Of a DNA stretch of 64,000 nucleotides, positions 1 to 8,798 are shown in pieces. Position 1 is the first letter of the stretch; every line of letters begins with the position of its first letter. Under the pieces are notes generated by a model. That model was not told the origin of the DNA and did not search any database. It saw nothing but the letters and a program-made list of their open reading frames with translations. This stretch comes from Ruminococcus sp. (lineage in GTDB: Bacteria > Bacillota > Clostridia > Oscillospirales > Ruminococcaceae), in assembly GCA_017519415.1 (NCBI GenBank), contig JAFWSI010000014.1, positions 1-64,000 of the forward strand. Direction: 5' to 3'. The position numbers were made by a program, and so were the translations under genes.

Positions 1-117
1 AACAAGAGACACAGACTTACTCAGAAGGATACAAAGCGCAAGAGAATCGCTCGTAACGCAGGTGTAGCTGACTGCACAAACGCACCTACTATTAAGAAGC
101 TCGTTCCTTATATGTAA
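1..117 (+). CDS. rpmI: 50S ribosomal protein L35 (bL35), C-terminal part
   Basis: The window opens inside a frame that reads 38 residues to a TAA at 115-117. It is very basic and carries the NKRHRLTQKDTKRKR segment that fits the conserved C-terminal half of bL35. The N-terminal portion lies upstream of the window. It is followed after 71 bases by rplT, the standard infC-rpmI-rplT order, so it is part of the initiation factor 3 / L35 / L20 operon. Seen: frame, basic composition and motif. Inferred: the missing start and an infC gene upstream. Confidence 0.9.
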   Translation, partial: NKRHRLTQKDTKRKRIARNAGVADCTNAPTIKKLVPYM

Positions 118-188
118 TAGGGGCTGAAACAGTTCCGAAGGATAACAGAGCTTATTCCCGTAATTTTAGTATTTGGAGGTAAAAGACT

Positions 189-542
189 ATGGCACGTATT
201 AAAGGTGCAATGATGACTCGTAAGAGAAGAAACAAGACTTTAAAGCTTGCTAAGGGCTACTGGGGTGCAAAGAGCAAGCACTTCAAGATGGCTAAGCAGG
301 CCGTAATGAAGTCAGGCAATTATGCATATATCGGAAGAAAGCAGAAGAAGAGACAGTTCAGACAGCTCTGGATCACAAGAATCTCCGCAGCTGCCAAGCT
401 CAACGGCATGAACTACTCAACATTCATGAACGGCTGCAAGAAGGCTGGCATCTCTCTCAACAGAAAGATGCTCTCCGAGATCGCTATCAACGATGCGGCA
501 GGCTTCACAGCTATCGCTGACAAGGCAAAGGCTGCTCTTTAA
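189..542 (+). CDS. rplT: 50S ribosomal protein L20 (bL20)
   Basis: A 117-residue basic protein of the usual bL20 length. It shows the family blocks [42 protein letters not shown] and NAAxxx-type C-terminal helices ending in KAKAAL. bL20 binds 23S rRNA and is needed early in large-subunit assembly. The ATG at 189 is preceded by GGAGGT at 175-180. It is the last gene of the rpmI-rplT unit, with a hairpin terminator eight bases after the stop. In many Firmicutes L20 represses this operon through its leader; that leader would lie outside the window. Confidence 0.97.
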   Translation: MARIKGAMMTRKRRNKTLKLAKGYWGAKSKHFKMAKQAVMKSGNYAYIGRKQKKRQFRQLWITRISAAAKLNGMNYSTFMNGCKKAGISLNRKMLSEIAINDAAGFTAIADKAKAAL

Positions 543-550
543 TGCAATTT

Positions 551-583
551 AAAACACGCTCCTATTCTATAAGAGCGTGTTTT
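551..583 (+). terminator. Intrinsic terminator after rplT
   Basis: Perfect 11-bp inverted repeat (551-561 with 573-583), AT-rich at its base so that the 3' arm itself ends in TTTT. It lies directly after the rplT stop codon. The following T-run is short (TTTTCTTG). Confidence 0.8.
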
Positions 584-656
584 CTTGTAGGAGGCGGGGG
601 AGACTCCGCCTGCTGCATGAGCGTTCTACCATGTTATACCGGAGGTGCCTGTAGTA

Positions 657-1445
657 TTGGATAATATTATAACCTCTAAAGATAATCCCGTAATCAAGCT
701 GTATCAGAAGCTTTCTTCCTCGAAAAAAGAAAGACTTCAGTACGGCTTATTCGTGTTAGAGGGACTGAGGATAGTTGCCGACGCTCTCCGTGAGGACAGC
801 GGTATAACCCAGCTCATACTCACCGAGAATGCGCGGGAGCGCTTCGGCGATGAGCTTTTTCAGGCCGATTTGAGAGATACAAGGACTATTGTCATTTCAA
901 ATGAGCTTGGAAACAGGATAGCCTCAACGGATACCACACAGGGAGTGTTTGCAGTGTGCCGTATACCGGAAGGACGCATTTTAGAGGATATGTTACGTAA
1001 GGGTGGCAGGTATCTTGTGCTCTTCGGACTTCAGGATCCCGGGAATGCAGGTATGGTGATAAGGACTGCCGATGCGCTCGGTATAGACGGAGTTATCATG
1101 TCGGGGAGCTGCGACCTGTACAGCCCGAAGGTCATACGCTCTACCATGGGCTCTGTGTTCAGAATGGATATAGCCGTTGAAAATGACGCCGACAAGCTGT
1201 TTTCAGCCCTTGAAGCGGCAGGAGCCGTTACTTCTGCAGCTGTCATAGACAAGGACGCGGTACCGGTTACGGAATGCAGCTTTGACGGTACTCAGGCAGT
1301 CTTCATCGGAAACGAGGGCAACGGACTTCCCGCAGAGATCGCACAGCGCTGCATGAGGCGTATAATAATCCCCATGCACGGCAATATCAACTCCCTTAAT
1401 GCAGCAATGGCTGCGGGGATACTTATGTGGGAGCTCAGCCGCTGA
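657..1445 (+). CDS. TrmH/SpoU-family RNA 2'-O-methyltransferase
   Basis: A 262-residue SPOUT-class methyltransferase that should methylate a ribose 2'-OH in rRNA or tRNA using S-adenosylmethionine. The N-terminal ~100 residues fit the SpoU substrate-binding domain. The C-terminal half has the three knot motifs: LFGLQDPGNAGMVIRTADA, FIGNEGNGLPAEI and IPMHGNINSLNAAMAAGI. Start choice: the frame stays open upstream to GTG 645, but that GTG overlaps the GGAGG at 641-645. TTG 657 has this site 11 bases upstream and begins MDNIITSKDNP, typical of the family. The exact target base cannot be read from sequence. In many Clostridia this gene sits after rplT and is annotated as a 23S rRNA methyltransferase. 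Confidence 0.88.
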   Translation: MDNIITSKDNPVIKLYQKLSSSKKERLQYGLFVLEGLRIVADALREDSGITQLILTENARERFGDELFQADLRDTRTIVISNELGNRIASTDTTQGVFAVCRIPEGRILEDMLRKGGRYLVLFGLQDPGNAGMVIRTADALGIDGVIMSGSCDLYSPKVIRSTMGSVFRMDIAVENDADKLFSALEAAGAVTSAAVIDKDAVPVTECSFDGTQAVFIGNEGNGLPAEIAQRCMRRIIIPMHGNINSLNAAMAAGILMWELSR

Positions 1446-1459
1446 ACGGAACAACGGAT

Positions 1460-1477
1460 ACTGAACGTCTGTTCAGT
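1460..1477. promoter_or_regulatory. Palindrome resembling a Firmicutes LexA box
   Basis: ACTGAAC-GTCT-GTTCAGT is a perfect 7-bp inverted repeat containing GAAC-N4-GTTC, the core of the Gram-positive SOS box (consensus CGAACRNRYGTTYG). It sits 32 bases before the dprA start codon. Alternatively it is only a small hairpin between the methyltransferase stop and dprA. A GAAC-N4-GTTC core is expected about once per 64 kb by chance, so the call rests on position. Confidence 0.3.
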
Positions 1478-1509
1478 GATCTTTCATATTGATAAAAGGG
1501 GGCTCGACT

Positions 1510-2715
1510 ATGGATGAGAAAAAATACTGGCTATGGCTCAATATGGTTTTCGGTACGGGAAATCACCGTATATGGGAGGTAATGAGCTTCTTCCGCACCG
1601 CGGAGAGGGCTTATGCTTCGCTTACGTCCGAAGATTCTGCGGTCAGCCTCAATGAAAACGAATATAAAAATGCCCACAGCGTGCCTCTGCGGAATGCCGA
1701 GAGCTTCCTTGCTGGCTGCGCAAAGAGGGGCATAGGAGTTGTCTCCTTTGCGGATCCCGAATATCCGCAGCAGCTGAGACATATATATAATCCGCCGTCG
1801 GTGCTGTATTACAGGGGCAATATAGCCTGCCTGCAAACAGAGCTTGCCGTAACGGCGGTGGGTACGCGCAAGCCCTCCGCCTACAGTCTTAAGGCAGCAA
1901 AGGAGATATGCTCGGAGCTGTCCGCAAGAGGAGCCGTTATAATAAGCGGTTTCGCTGTGGGCATAGACCTTGCGTGCAGCATGGCTGCCGCCGATATAGG
2001 CAGACCGACAGTCTGCGTTATGGGCTGCGGTGTAGATGTGGACTATCCGCGTCAGAATTTTGCGTACCGTGATACGATAATAGCGGCAGGAGGAGTTTTC
2101 ATCTCGGAATTTCCTCCGGGGACGCCGCCGAATTCACCCAACTTCCCGAAAAGGAACAGGATACTTGCCGCTCTCGGACAAGCGGCTGTGGTATTTCAGG
2201 CAGGAGCCAAGAGCGGTTCCATAATAACCGCCAATCTTGCCGCGGGACAGGGGCGAGAGGTCCTGTGTCTGCCGCCTGCCGATATTTTCAGCGGGGAGTA
2301 TGCGGGAAATATCAAGCTCCTTCGCGACGGAGCCATACCAATGTATGACGCCTCCGATGTTATGGAATGTATCGTCGGGAGCGGCGGAGGTCTGTCCGCA
2401 GCCCGTGTCATAAGGGGGACAGAGGGCCATTCGGCGGATCTGAACAAAATATCCTCTGCGGAGGATGAAAAATACGGAGACAGTCCTGCTCATGAAGAGC
2501 ATGAGGAAAATGGGACTGTGCCCGAGCTGCCCGGTGATCTTTCGGAGCAGCAGGAAAGGATAGCCCGTGAGCTGCGGAGCGGTGCGCTCCATGCCGACGA
2601 GCTGGCACAGCGTCTGGATATGGATCCCTCGGAGCTCATGACAGAGCTCACAGAGCTTGAGATATTCGGCGTTATACGCTCGCTTCCCGGGAAAATGTAT
2701 GAACTTATAAGATAA
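1510..2715 (+). CDS. dprA: DNA-processing protein DprA (Smf)
   Basis: A 401-residue DprA homologue. Family members bind incoming single-stranded DNA and load RecA during natural transformation. The Rossmann core is clear: AVGTRKPSAYS, IISGFAVGIDLACSMAA, VMGCGVDVDYPRQN, SEFPPGTPPNSPNFPKRNRI and GSIITANLAAGQGREV. The last ~65 residues fit the DprA winged-helix domain, separated from the core by an acidic linker. ATG 1510 has AAGGGGG upstream at 1496-1502. An in-frame ATG at 1489 lacks a comparable site. It lies 14 bases before topA, the common dprA-topA-trmFO order. A LexA-like palindrome precedes it. Whether the strain is transformable cannot be told here. Confidence 0.95.
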   Translation: MDEKKYWLWLNMVFGTGNHRIWEVMSFFRTAERAYASLTSEDSAVSLNENEYKNAHSVPLRNAESFLAGCAKRGIGVVSFADPEYPQQLRHIYNPPSVLYYRGNIACLQTELAVTAVGTRKPSAYSLKAAKEICSELSARGAVIISGFAVGIDLACSMAAADIGRPTVCVMGCGVDVDYPRQNFAYRDTIIAAGGVFISEFPPGTPPNSPNFPKRNRILAALGQAAVVFQAGAKSGSIITANLAAGQGREVLCLPPADIFSGEYAGNIKLLRDGAIPMYDASDVMECIVGSGGGLSAARVIRGTEGHSADLNKISSAEDEKYGDSPAHEEHEENGTVPELPGDLSEQQERIARELRSGALHADELAQRLDMDPSELMTELTELEIFGVIRSLPGKMYELIR

Positions 2716-2729
2716 GGGGAAAGTAACCA

Positions 2730-4811
2730 ATGTCAGATTTAGTTATTGTAGAGTCGCCTGCAAAGGCAAAAACTATCCAGAAATATCTCGGACCCGGCTA
2801 TGAGGTCATAGCTTCCATGGGTCATGTCCGCGATCTTCCCAAATCTAAGATGGGCGTGGACAAGGATAACGATTTCAAGCCTCAGTATACGGATATGAAG
2901 GGCAAGGAGGACGTTATCAAGGAACTCAAGAAGCGTGCGAAGAAGTGTGACAAAGTCTATCTCGCGACCGACCCCGATCGTGAGGGAGAGGCCATATCAT
3001 GGCATATCGCACAGATGCTCAAGCTGGATATGAGCGACAACAACCGCGTAGCCTTCAATGAGATCACCAAGACCGGCGTCAAGAACGGTATGAGCAATCC
3101 TCACAGGATAGATGTGGATCTCGTCAACGCCCAGCAGGCAAGACGTATCCTTGACCGTCTTGTGGGATATGAGCTCAGCCCATTCCTGTGGAAAAAGGTG
3201 AAGAGAGGTCTGTCTGCGGGAAGAGTTCAGTCCGTAGCGGTAAGACTTGTAGTTGACCGCGAGAATGAGATAAGGAAATTCGTTCCCAAGGAATACTGGT
3301 CCATAGACGCAAAATTCACCGCTCCTTCTTCAAGGAAGGTATTCGACGCAGCTCTTGTTGCAGTTGACGGTGAAAAGCTTGAGATAGAGAACAGGGCGGA
3401 GGCAGACGGACTTCTTGCAAGGCTGGAAAATGCGGAATACATTGTTCAGGCTGTAAAGAAGAAGATAACCAAAAAGCAGCCCGCACCTCCCTTTATCACA
3501 TCGACATTGCAGCAGGAGGCTTCACGAAAGCTGAGCTTCAGTGCAAAGCGCACCATGAAGGCAGCCCAGGAGCTTTACGAGGGCGTTGAGGTACAGGGCG
3601 TGGGCGCCGTAGGTCTTATCACTTACATGAGAACCGACAGCCTTCGTATATCCGACGAGGCAAAAAAGGCTGCTGCCGAATATATCGGAACGGTCTACGG
3701 CAAGGACTATCTGCCGCCCGAGCCGAGAAACTTCAAGACAAAGAACAACGCTCAGGACGCACATGAGGCTATAAGGCCTTCTACTCCCGAGCTTACTCCC
3801 GAGAGAGTAAAGACCAGTCTCAGCACTGATCAGTATAAGCTCTACAAGCTGATATGGGAGCGTTTTATAGCGAGCCAGATGGCAAACGCTCTGCTTGACA
3901 CGGTTTCCGCAGACATCGAAGCCAATGGCTGCATATTCAGAGCTTCCGGCTATTCCGTCAAGTTTGACGGCTTCATGGCTCTGTATGTTGAGTCCACCGA
4001 TTCAGATGACGGGGCAAAGAAGATGCTTCCCGAGCTCAAGGCTGACGATAAGCTGAAGCTGAAATCCATAGCGGGCAATCAGCATTTCACACAGCCTCCT
4101 CCGAGATATACCGAGGCTTCGCTCATCAAGGCACTCGAGGAGAACGGTATAGGCAGGCCGAGTACCTATGCGCCTACGATAACTACCATTACCTCCCGCC
4201 GCTATGTGGAGCATGAGGGCAAGGCACTCAAGCCCACAAATCTGGGCGAGGTCATCACAGAGCTGATGAAGGATCATTTCAAGAAGATAGTGGACGCAAA
4301 GTTTACTGCGGAGATGGAGAACAATCTCGACGAGGTGGAGCACGGTGAAAAGAACTGGGTAAGCACTCTCCGCGAGTTCTATGATGATTTCTCGAAGACT
4401 CTGAAAAAGGCCGAGGAGGCAATGGACGGCAAGCGCGTCAAGGTTCCCGATGAGGAGACGGACGTGGTCTGCGAGCTCTGCGGCAGAAATATGGTCATAA
4501 AATACAGTAAATTCGGCAAATTCCTTGCTTGTCCCGGCTTCCCGGAGTGCAAGAACACCAAGAAGATAGTAACGGAGGCCGACGGTACCTGTCCGCGCTG
4601 CGGAAAGAAGATGCTGCTCAAGAAGTCGAAAAAGGGCAGGAGCTTCTATGGCTGCGAGGGCTTCCCCGAGTGCAGCTTCATGACATGGAACGTCCCCACA
4701 GCGGAGCTTTGTCCTCAGTGCGGAAAGACACTGTTCATGAAGGGCGGAAAATCGGGAAAGCTTGTATGTGAGACCGAAGGCTGCGGCTATGAAAGAGAGC
4801 TGAAAAAATGA
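2730..4811 (+). CDS. topA: DNA topoisomerase I
   Basis: A 693-residue type IA topoisomerase that relaxes negative supercoils. It begins with the TOPRIM domain (LVIVESPAKAKTIQKYLG; TDPDREGEAISWHI). The catalytic tyrosine is Y299 in GLITYMRTDSLR. Residues ~580-693 hold three zinc-ribbon repeats with cysteine pairs (CELCGRN, CPRCGKK, CPQCGKT), normal for the bacterial enzyme. The start ATG follows AAGGGGAAAG with good spacing. The stop overlaps the trmFO start as ATGA (4808-4811), implying translational coupling. Nothing unusual is visible. Confidence 0.97.
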   Translation: MSDLVIVESPAKAKTIQKYLGPGYEVIASMGHVRDLPKSKMGVDKDNDFKPQYTDMKGKEDVIKELKKRAKKCDKVYLATDPDREGEAISWHIAQMLKLDMSDNNRVAFNEITKTGVKNGMSNPHRIDVDLVNAQQARRILDRLVGYELSPFLWKKVKRGLSAGRVQSVAVRLVVDRENEIRKFVPKEYWSIDAKFTAPSSRKVFDAALVAVDGEKLEIENRAEADGLLARLENAEYIVQAVKKKITKKQPAPPFITSTLQQEASRKLSFSAKRTMKAAQELYEGVEVQGVGAVGLITYMRTDSLRISDEAKKAAAEYIGTVYGKDYLPPEPRNFKTKNNAQDAHEAIRPSTPELTPERVKTSLSTDQYKLYKLIWERFIASQMANALLDTVSADIEANGCIFRASGYSVKFDGFMALYVESTDSDDGAKKMLPELKADDKLKLKSIAGNQHFTQPPPRYTEASLIKALEENGIGRPSTYAPTITTITSRRYVEHEGKALKPTNLGEVITELMKDHFKKIVDAKFTAEMENNLDEVEHGEKNWVSTLREFYDDFSKTLKKAEEAMDGKRVKVPDEETDVVCELCGRNMVIKYSKFGKFLACPGFPECKNTKKIVTEADGTCPRCGKKMLLKKSKKGRSFYGCEGFPECSFMTWNVPTAELCPQCGKTLFMKGGKSGKLVCETEGCGYERELKK

Positions 4812-6130
4812 TAATAAACGTTATCGGCGCAGGACTTGCGGGCTGTGAAGCCGCATGGGCAGCCGCAGAAGCGGGGATAAGGGTAAGGCTTTACGAAATG
4901 AAGCCCGAAAAATACTCACCCGCCCATAAATACAGCGGCTTTGCGGAGCTGGTCTGTTCAAACTCCCTCAAGGCTGCAAGACTTGAATCCGCTGCGGGAC
5001 TGCTTAAATACGAAATGGAGCTTCTCGGCTCCCTGACAGTTCCCTGCGCAAAGGCAAATTCCGTTGAAGCGGGAGGAGCCCTTGCGGTGGACCGTGAAAG
5101 GTTTTCTGATGCCGTGACGGAAAAGATAAGGAGCAACCCTCTTATCGAGGTTATAGGCGGTGAGGTCACAGAGCTTCCCGAAGGAACTACCGTTATTGCA
5201 ACAGGTCCTCTTACTCAGGGCGCTATGGCTGATATTATAAAGGAGCTATGCGGCGAGGGACTCAGCTTTTATGACGCTGCCGCGCCCATAGTGACGGCGG
5301 AGAGCATAGATATGGGAAAGGCCTTCCTTGCCTCGCGCTACGACAGGGGCGACGCCGATTATGTGAACTGTCCCATGAACAAGGAGGAATACCTTGCATT
5401 CCACGAGGCGCTCATCGGTGCAGAAAGGGTGCAGCTGAAGGACTTCGAGACACACCCTTTCAGCGTATATGAGGGTTGTATGCCCATAGAGGAGCTTGCC
5501 TCCCGCGGAGTTGATACCATGCGTTTCGGACCTATGAAGCCGGTGGGGATTGATGATCCCCGCACAGGCAGACGTCCCTATGCTGTGGTACAGCTCAGAA
5601 AAGAGAACCGCGAGGGCACTCTTTTCAATCTTGTGGGCTTTCAGACAAATCTGAAATTCGGTGAGCAGAAGAGAGTATTCTCCATGATACCGGGACTTGA
5701 AAATGCCGAGTTTATGCGCTACGGCGTTATGCACAGGAACACCTTCATAAACAGCCCCGAACTTCTCAACTCCGATTTTTCCATGAGGAGCCGTCCCTGG
5801 ATATACTTTGCCGGACAGATAACGGGAGTGGAGGGCTATATGGAATCGGCGGCAAGCGGACTTATAGCAGGCATAGCAGCCTCAAGAAAGCTGAAGGGAC
5901 TGGAGCCGCTGAAGCTGCCTGCGGATACGATGACAGGCGCTCTTTCACGCTATATAAGCGATCCGTTCAACAGCGGAAGCTTTCAGCCCATGGGAGCGAA
6001 TATGGGTATACTGCCCGATATAGGAACAAGGATAAAAGACAAGAAGGAACGCTACGGTGCATACGCAAAGCGTGCCGTGGATTCACTAAGAGGGGAGCTG
6101 GAGAGAGTTGGCTTTAAAAGTTATAGTTGA
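4808..6130 (+). CDS. trmFO: tRNA m5U54 methyltransferase TrmFO (folate/FAD-dependent)
   Basis: A 440-residue flavoprotein. TrmFO uses methylenetetrahydrofolate and FADH2 to form ribothymidine at position 54 of tRNA. The N terminus has the dinucleotide-binding motif IGAGLAGCEAAWAAAEAG, followed by LYEMKP and ELVCSNSLK, which are diagnostic of TrmFO/GidA-like proteins. YFAGQITGVEGYMESAASG near residue 340 is the second family signature. The length is normal. It overlaps topA by four bases and plsX by 23 bases, so the three genes are probably one transcript. Confidence 0.96.
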   Translation: MIINVIGAGLAGCEAAWAAAEAGIRVRLYEMKPEKYSPAHKYSGFAELVCSNSLKAARLESAAGLLKYEMELLGSLTVPCAKANSVEAGGALAVDRERFSDAVTEKIRSNPLIEVIGGEVTELPEGTTVIATGPLTQGAMADIIKELCGEGLSFYDAAAPIVTAESIDMGKAFLASRYDRGDADYVNCPMNKEEYLAFHEALIGAERVQLKDFETHPFSVYEGCMPIEELASRGVDTMRFGPMKPVGIDDPRTGRRPYAVVQLRKENREGTLFNLVGFQTNLKFGEQKRVFSMIPGLENAEFMRYGVMHRNTFINSPELLNSDFSMRSRPWIYFAGQITGVEGYMESAASGLIAGIAASRKLKGLEPLKLPADTMTGALSRYISDPFNSGSFQPMGANMGILPDIGTRIKDKKERYGAYAKRAVDSLRGELERVGFKSYS

Positions 6131-7115
6131 CGCATTCGGAGGAGACAACGCTCCTCTTGAAGTGATAAAGGGCTGCGAACGAGCGGTCCGTGAGCTGGGC
6201 GTAAGCGTCATCCTGACCGGAAAAGAGCAGGAGATAAGGGACTGCGCCGCAAAGAACGGGCTAAGTCTCGACGGCATGGAGATAGTGCATACCGATGATG
6301 TTTTTGATATACATGAGGAACCGAAGGAGATAATCAAGTCGGGGAAGAATACTTCTATGGCTTTGGGATTATCGCTGCTGGCAGAGGGCAGAGGCGACGC
6401 CTTTGTTTCTGCGGGCAGCACGGGCGCTCTTGTTATGGGAGCCACCTTCATCGTCAAGCGTATCAAAGGTATCAAGCGGATAGCTCCTTCTCCTGTAATG
6501 CCTGCGGACAAGGGCAGCTTTGTGCTTGTTGACGCGGGAGCAAATACGGAATGCAGACCCGAAATGCTGGTGCAGTTCGCAGTTATGGGCAGCGCCTATA
6601 TGGAAAACGTTATGGGAGTAAAGTCTCCCAAGGTCGCCCTGCTGAACATCGGCTCGGAGGAGACAAAGGGCAGAGAGCTGGAGATAGAGGCCTACAAGCT
6701 CCTTGAGCAGTCGGGACTGAATTTTGTTGGAAATATCGAAGCGAGAGATATGCCGAAGGGCGAGGTGCAGGTAGTCGTAACAGACGGATTTACGGGAAAT
6801 ATCGCACTAAAGCTCTATGAGGGCATGGGAAGCTTTTTCTCAAAGAAGCTGAAATGGATATTCTCGGGCGCGGGAAAGCTCGGAGCTCTTTTCTCATTGG
6901 GAAAGATAAAGACCTTCCGCAAGCAGATGGATTATAAGGAAGTAGGCGGCTCTGCGCTTCTGGGCGTTAAAAAGCCCGTTATAAAGGCGCACGGCAGCTC
7001 TGACGGAACGGCGTTCTTCAATGCGGTAAGGCAGGCAAAGCGTTGTGTTGAGGGCGATGTCGCAGGAGTGATCGAGAGGTACGTTGCCCGGACGGCTTCT
7101 GCGGACAAGGAGTGA
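6108..7115 (+). CDS. plsX: Phosphate acyltransferase PlsX
   Basis: A 335-residue PlsX, which converts acyl-ACP to acyl-phosphate for phosphatidic acid synthesis at the membrane. Family markers include VIVDAFGGDNAP at the N terminus, FVSAGSTGALVMGA, LVDAGANTECRP and VVTDGFTGNIALK. The start is TTG 6108, inside the 3' end of trmFO, with AGGGGAG at 6091-6097. It is followed four bases later by rnc. The acpP gene that often sits between plsX and rnc is absent here. Confidence 0.95.
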   Translation: MALKVIVDAFGGDNAPLEVIKGCERAVRELGVSVILTGKEQEIRDCAAKNGLSLDGMEIVHTDDVFDIHEEPKEIIKSGKNTSMALGLSLLAEGRGDAFVSAGSTGALVMGATFIVKRIKGIKRIAPSPVMPADKGSFVLVDAGANTECRPEMLVQFAVMGSAYMENVMGVKSPKVALLNIGSEETKGRELEIEAYKLLEQSGLNFVGNIEARDMPKGEVQVVVTDGFTGNIALKLYEGMGSFFSKKLKWIFSGAGKLGALFSLGKIKTFRKQMDYKEVGGSALLGVKKPVIKAHGSSDGTAFFNAVRQAKRCVEGDVAGVIERYVARTASADKE

Positions 7116-7119
7116 TTTC

Positions 7120-7809
7120 ATGGAAGAATTAGGAAAATTTGAAGAGCTGATAGGCTACAGCTTCAGCAACAGGGAGCTTCTGAAGCAGGCTCTCTCTCAT
7201 TCCTCTTATGCGAACGAGAGGAAAAATCCCAGCGGCAGCAACGAGCGCCTTGAGTTTCTCGGCGACAGCGTGCTGTCCATAGTTGTGTCCGATTACCTTT
7301 ACAAGAATCTTAACGTGGCAGAGGGCGAGCTAACCAAGATGCGAGCCTCTCTGGTATGTGAAAAGTCGCTGCATATCTTTGCGCAGCAGATAGACCTCGG
7401 AAAGTACCTGCTTCTTGGCAGGGGCGAGGAGAATACGGGCGGGCGGGAGCGTCCTTCCATACTTGCAGACGCCTTTGAGGCCGTTATTGCCGCTATATAT
7501 CTTGACGGCGGAATGGAGCCTGCGGCGCGGCACATCATGCGCTTCATGCCGAAGGATATACGCCATGCGAAAAAGCCTGTTTTCAACGATTTCAAGACCG
7601 TTCTTCAGGAGATAGTACAGAAGAATCCCGAGGAGAGGGTGGAATACGTTCTTATAGGCGAGGAGGGACCCGACCACAACAAGAGCTTCGTTGTGGAGGT
7701 ATGCCTCAACGATCAGGTCATAGGCAAGGGCAGAGGAAAGAGCAAGAAGGAAGCCGAGCAGCTTGCCGCAAAGGAAGCTCTCGAGCTCATGGGCTATGAA
7801 GCACAGTAA
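7120..7809 (+). CDS. rnc: Ribonuclease III
   Basis: A 229-residue RNase III that cleaves double-stranded RNA in rRNA maturation and regulation. The signature NERLEFLGDSVL carries the acidic active-site residues, and DAFEAVIAAIYLDGG supplies the second acidic cluster. Residues ~155-225 are a double-stranded-RNA-binding domain ending in GKSKKEAEQLAAKEALELM. ATG 7120 follows AAGGAGTG. A longer in-frame reading from 7084 would overlap plsX and has no ribosome binding site. The next gene overlaps its last 14 bases. Confidence 0.97.
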   Translation: MEELGKFEELIGYSFSNRELLKQALSHSSYANERKNPSGSNERLEFLGDSVLSIVVSDYLYKNLNVAEGELTKMRASLVCEKSLHIFAQQIDLGKYLLLGRGEENTGGRERPSILADAFEAVIAAIYLDGGMEPAARHIMRFMPKDIRHAKKPVFNDFKTVLQEIVQKNPEERVEYVLIGEEGPDHNKSFVVEVCLNDQVIGKGRGKSKKEAEQLAAKEALELMGYEAQ

Positions 7810-8794
7810 CATTTCCATATTCATTCCCCATATCGGCTGTCCTCATATGTGCAGCTTCTGCGACCAGCGCACCATAAGCGGTGCGCAGCACGCTCCCACG
7901 GGGGACGAGGTACGGGAGATATGCGCAAAGGCGCTTGCAGAGGTGAGAGACCCGGGAAATGCGGAGATAGCTTTTTTCGGCGGCAGCTTTACAGCTATTC
8001 CACGTGATTATATGGTGGAGCTCCTTGAAGCGGCTCATGAGTTTATCGGCGAGGGAAAGTTCAGCGGCATACGCTGCTCCACACGTCCTGACTGCATAGA
8101 TTTTGAAGTTTTGCAGCTTCTAAAAGAGTATGGCGTCACCGCCATAGAGCTGGGAGCGCAATCACTTGACGACGAGGTGCTTACCCTTAACGAGCGCGGA
8201 CACACCGCACAGGACGTTGAGGACGCCTGCGAGCTCATAAAAGCCTTCGGCTTTGAGCTGGGACTTCAGATGATGATAGGACTTTACGGCAGCACTCCAG
8301 AAAAGGAGTGGGATACCATAAAGAGGATTGCCGCACTCGGACCCGATACGGTGCGTATATACCCTGTTGTAGTGCTGAAGGGCACGAGACTGGGAGAGCT
8401 GCTCATGTCGGGAGAATATACGCCCTTCAGCTTTGACAGGGCTGTGGACATTACCGCTTCGGCAATGGCAATGTTCGAGGAAAGCGGCATAAGAGTTATA
8501 AAATGCGGACTTCACGCCAGTGAATTCGTTGAACGGGATATGGTGGGCGGCTTTTATCATCCTGCCTTCCGTGAGCTCTGCGAGGGGCTGATATACCGCC
8601 ATAATATGGAATTCGAACTGAAAAGCGAGGAGACCTTGCCGAAGACGGCCGTTTTTGCAGTACATCCGTCCTGCATAAGCAAGGCTGTTGGACAGAAAAA
8701 AGTAAATATAAGCTATTTCAGAGAGCTTGGGATAGCTGTGAGCATAGAGGGGGACGAGAGCGTCCCGAAATACAGATGCAAGCTGAGGAGGTGA
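7796..8794 (+). CDS. Elp3/MiaB-like radical SAM protein
   Basis: A 332-residue radical SAM protein. The cluster ligands are seen as CPHMCSFCDQ (CxxxCxxC) at residues ~14-21. FFGGSF, IRCSTRPDCID and ELGAQSLDDEVL match the Elp3-type radical SAM core. There is no C-terminal acetyltransferase domain as in full Elp3. Proteins of this type between rnc and smc are common in Clostridia and are often annotated as Elp3-like, with no proven substrate known to me. ATG 7796 lies inside the end of rnc, and the stop is four bases before smc, so it is translationally linked to both. A role in tRNA or other RNA modification is inference. Confidence 0.85.
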   Translation: MKHSNISIFIPHIGCPHMCSFCDQRTISGAQHAPTGDEVREICAKALAEVRDPGNAEIAFFGGSFTAIPRDYMVELLEAAHEFIGEGKFSGIRCSTRPDCIDFEVLQLLKEYGVTAIELGAQSLDDEVLTLNERGHTAQDVEDACELIKAFGFELGLQMMIGLYGSTPEKEWDTIKRIAALGPDTVRIYPVVVLKGTRLGELLMSGEYTPFSFDRAVDITASAMAMFEESGIRVIKCGLHASEFVERDMVGGFYHPAFRELCEGLIYRHNMEFELKSEETLPKTAVFAVHPSCISKAVGQKKVNISYFRELGIAVSIEGDESVPKYRCKLRR

Positions 8795-8798
8795 GATA

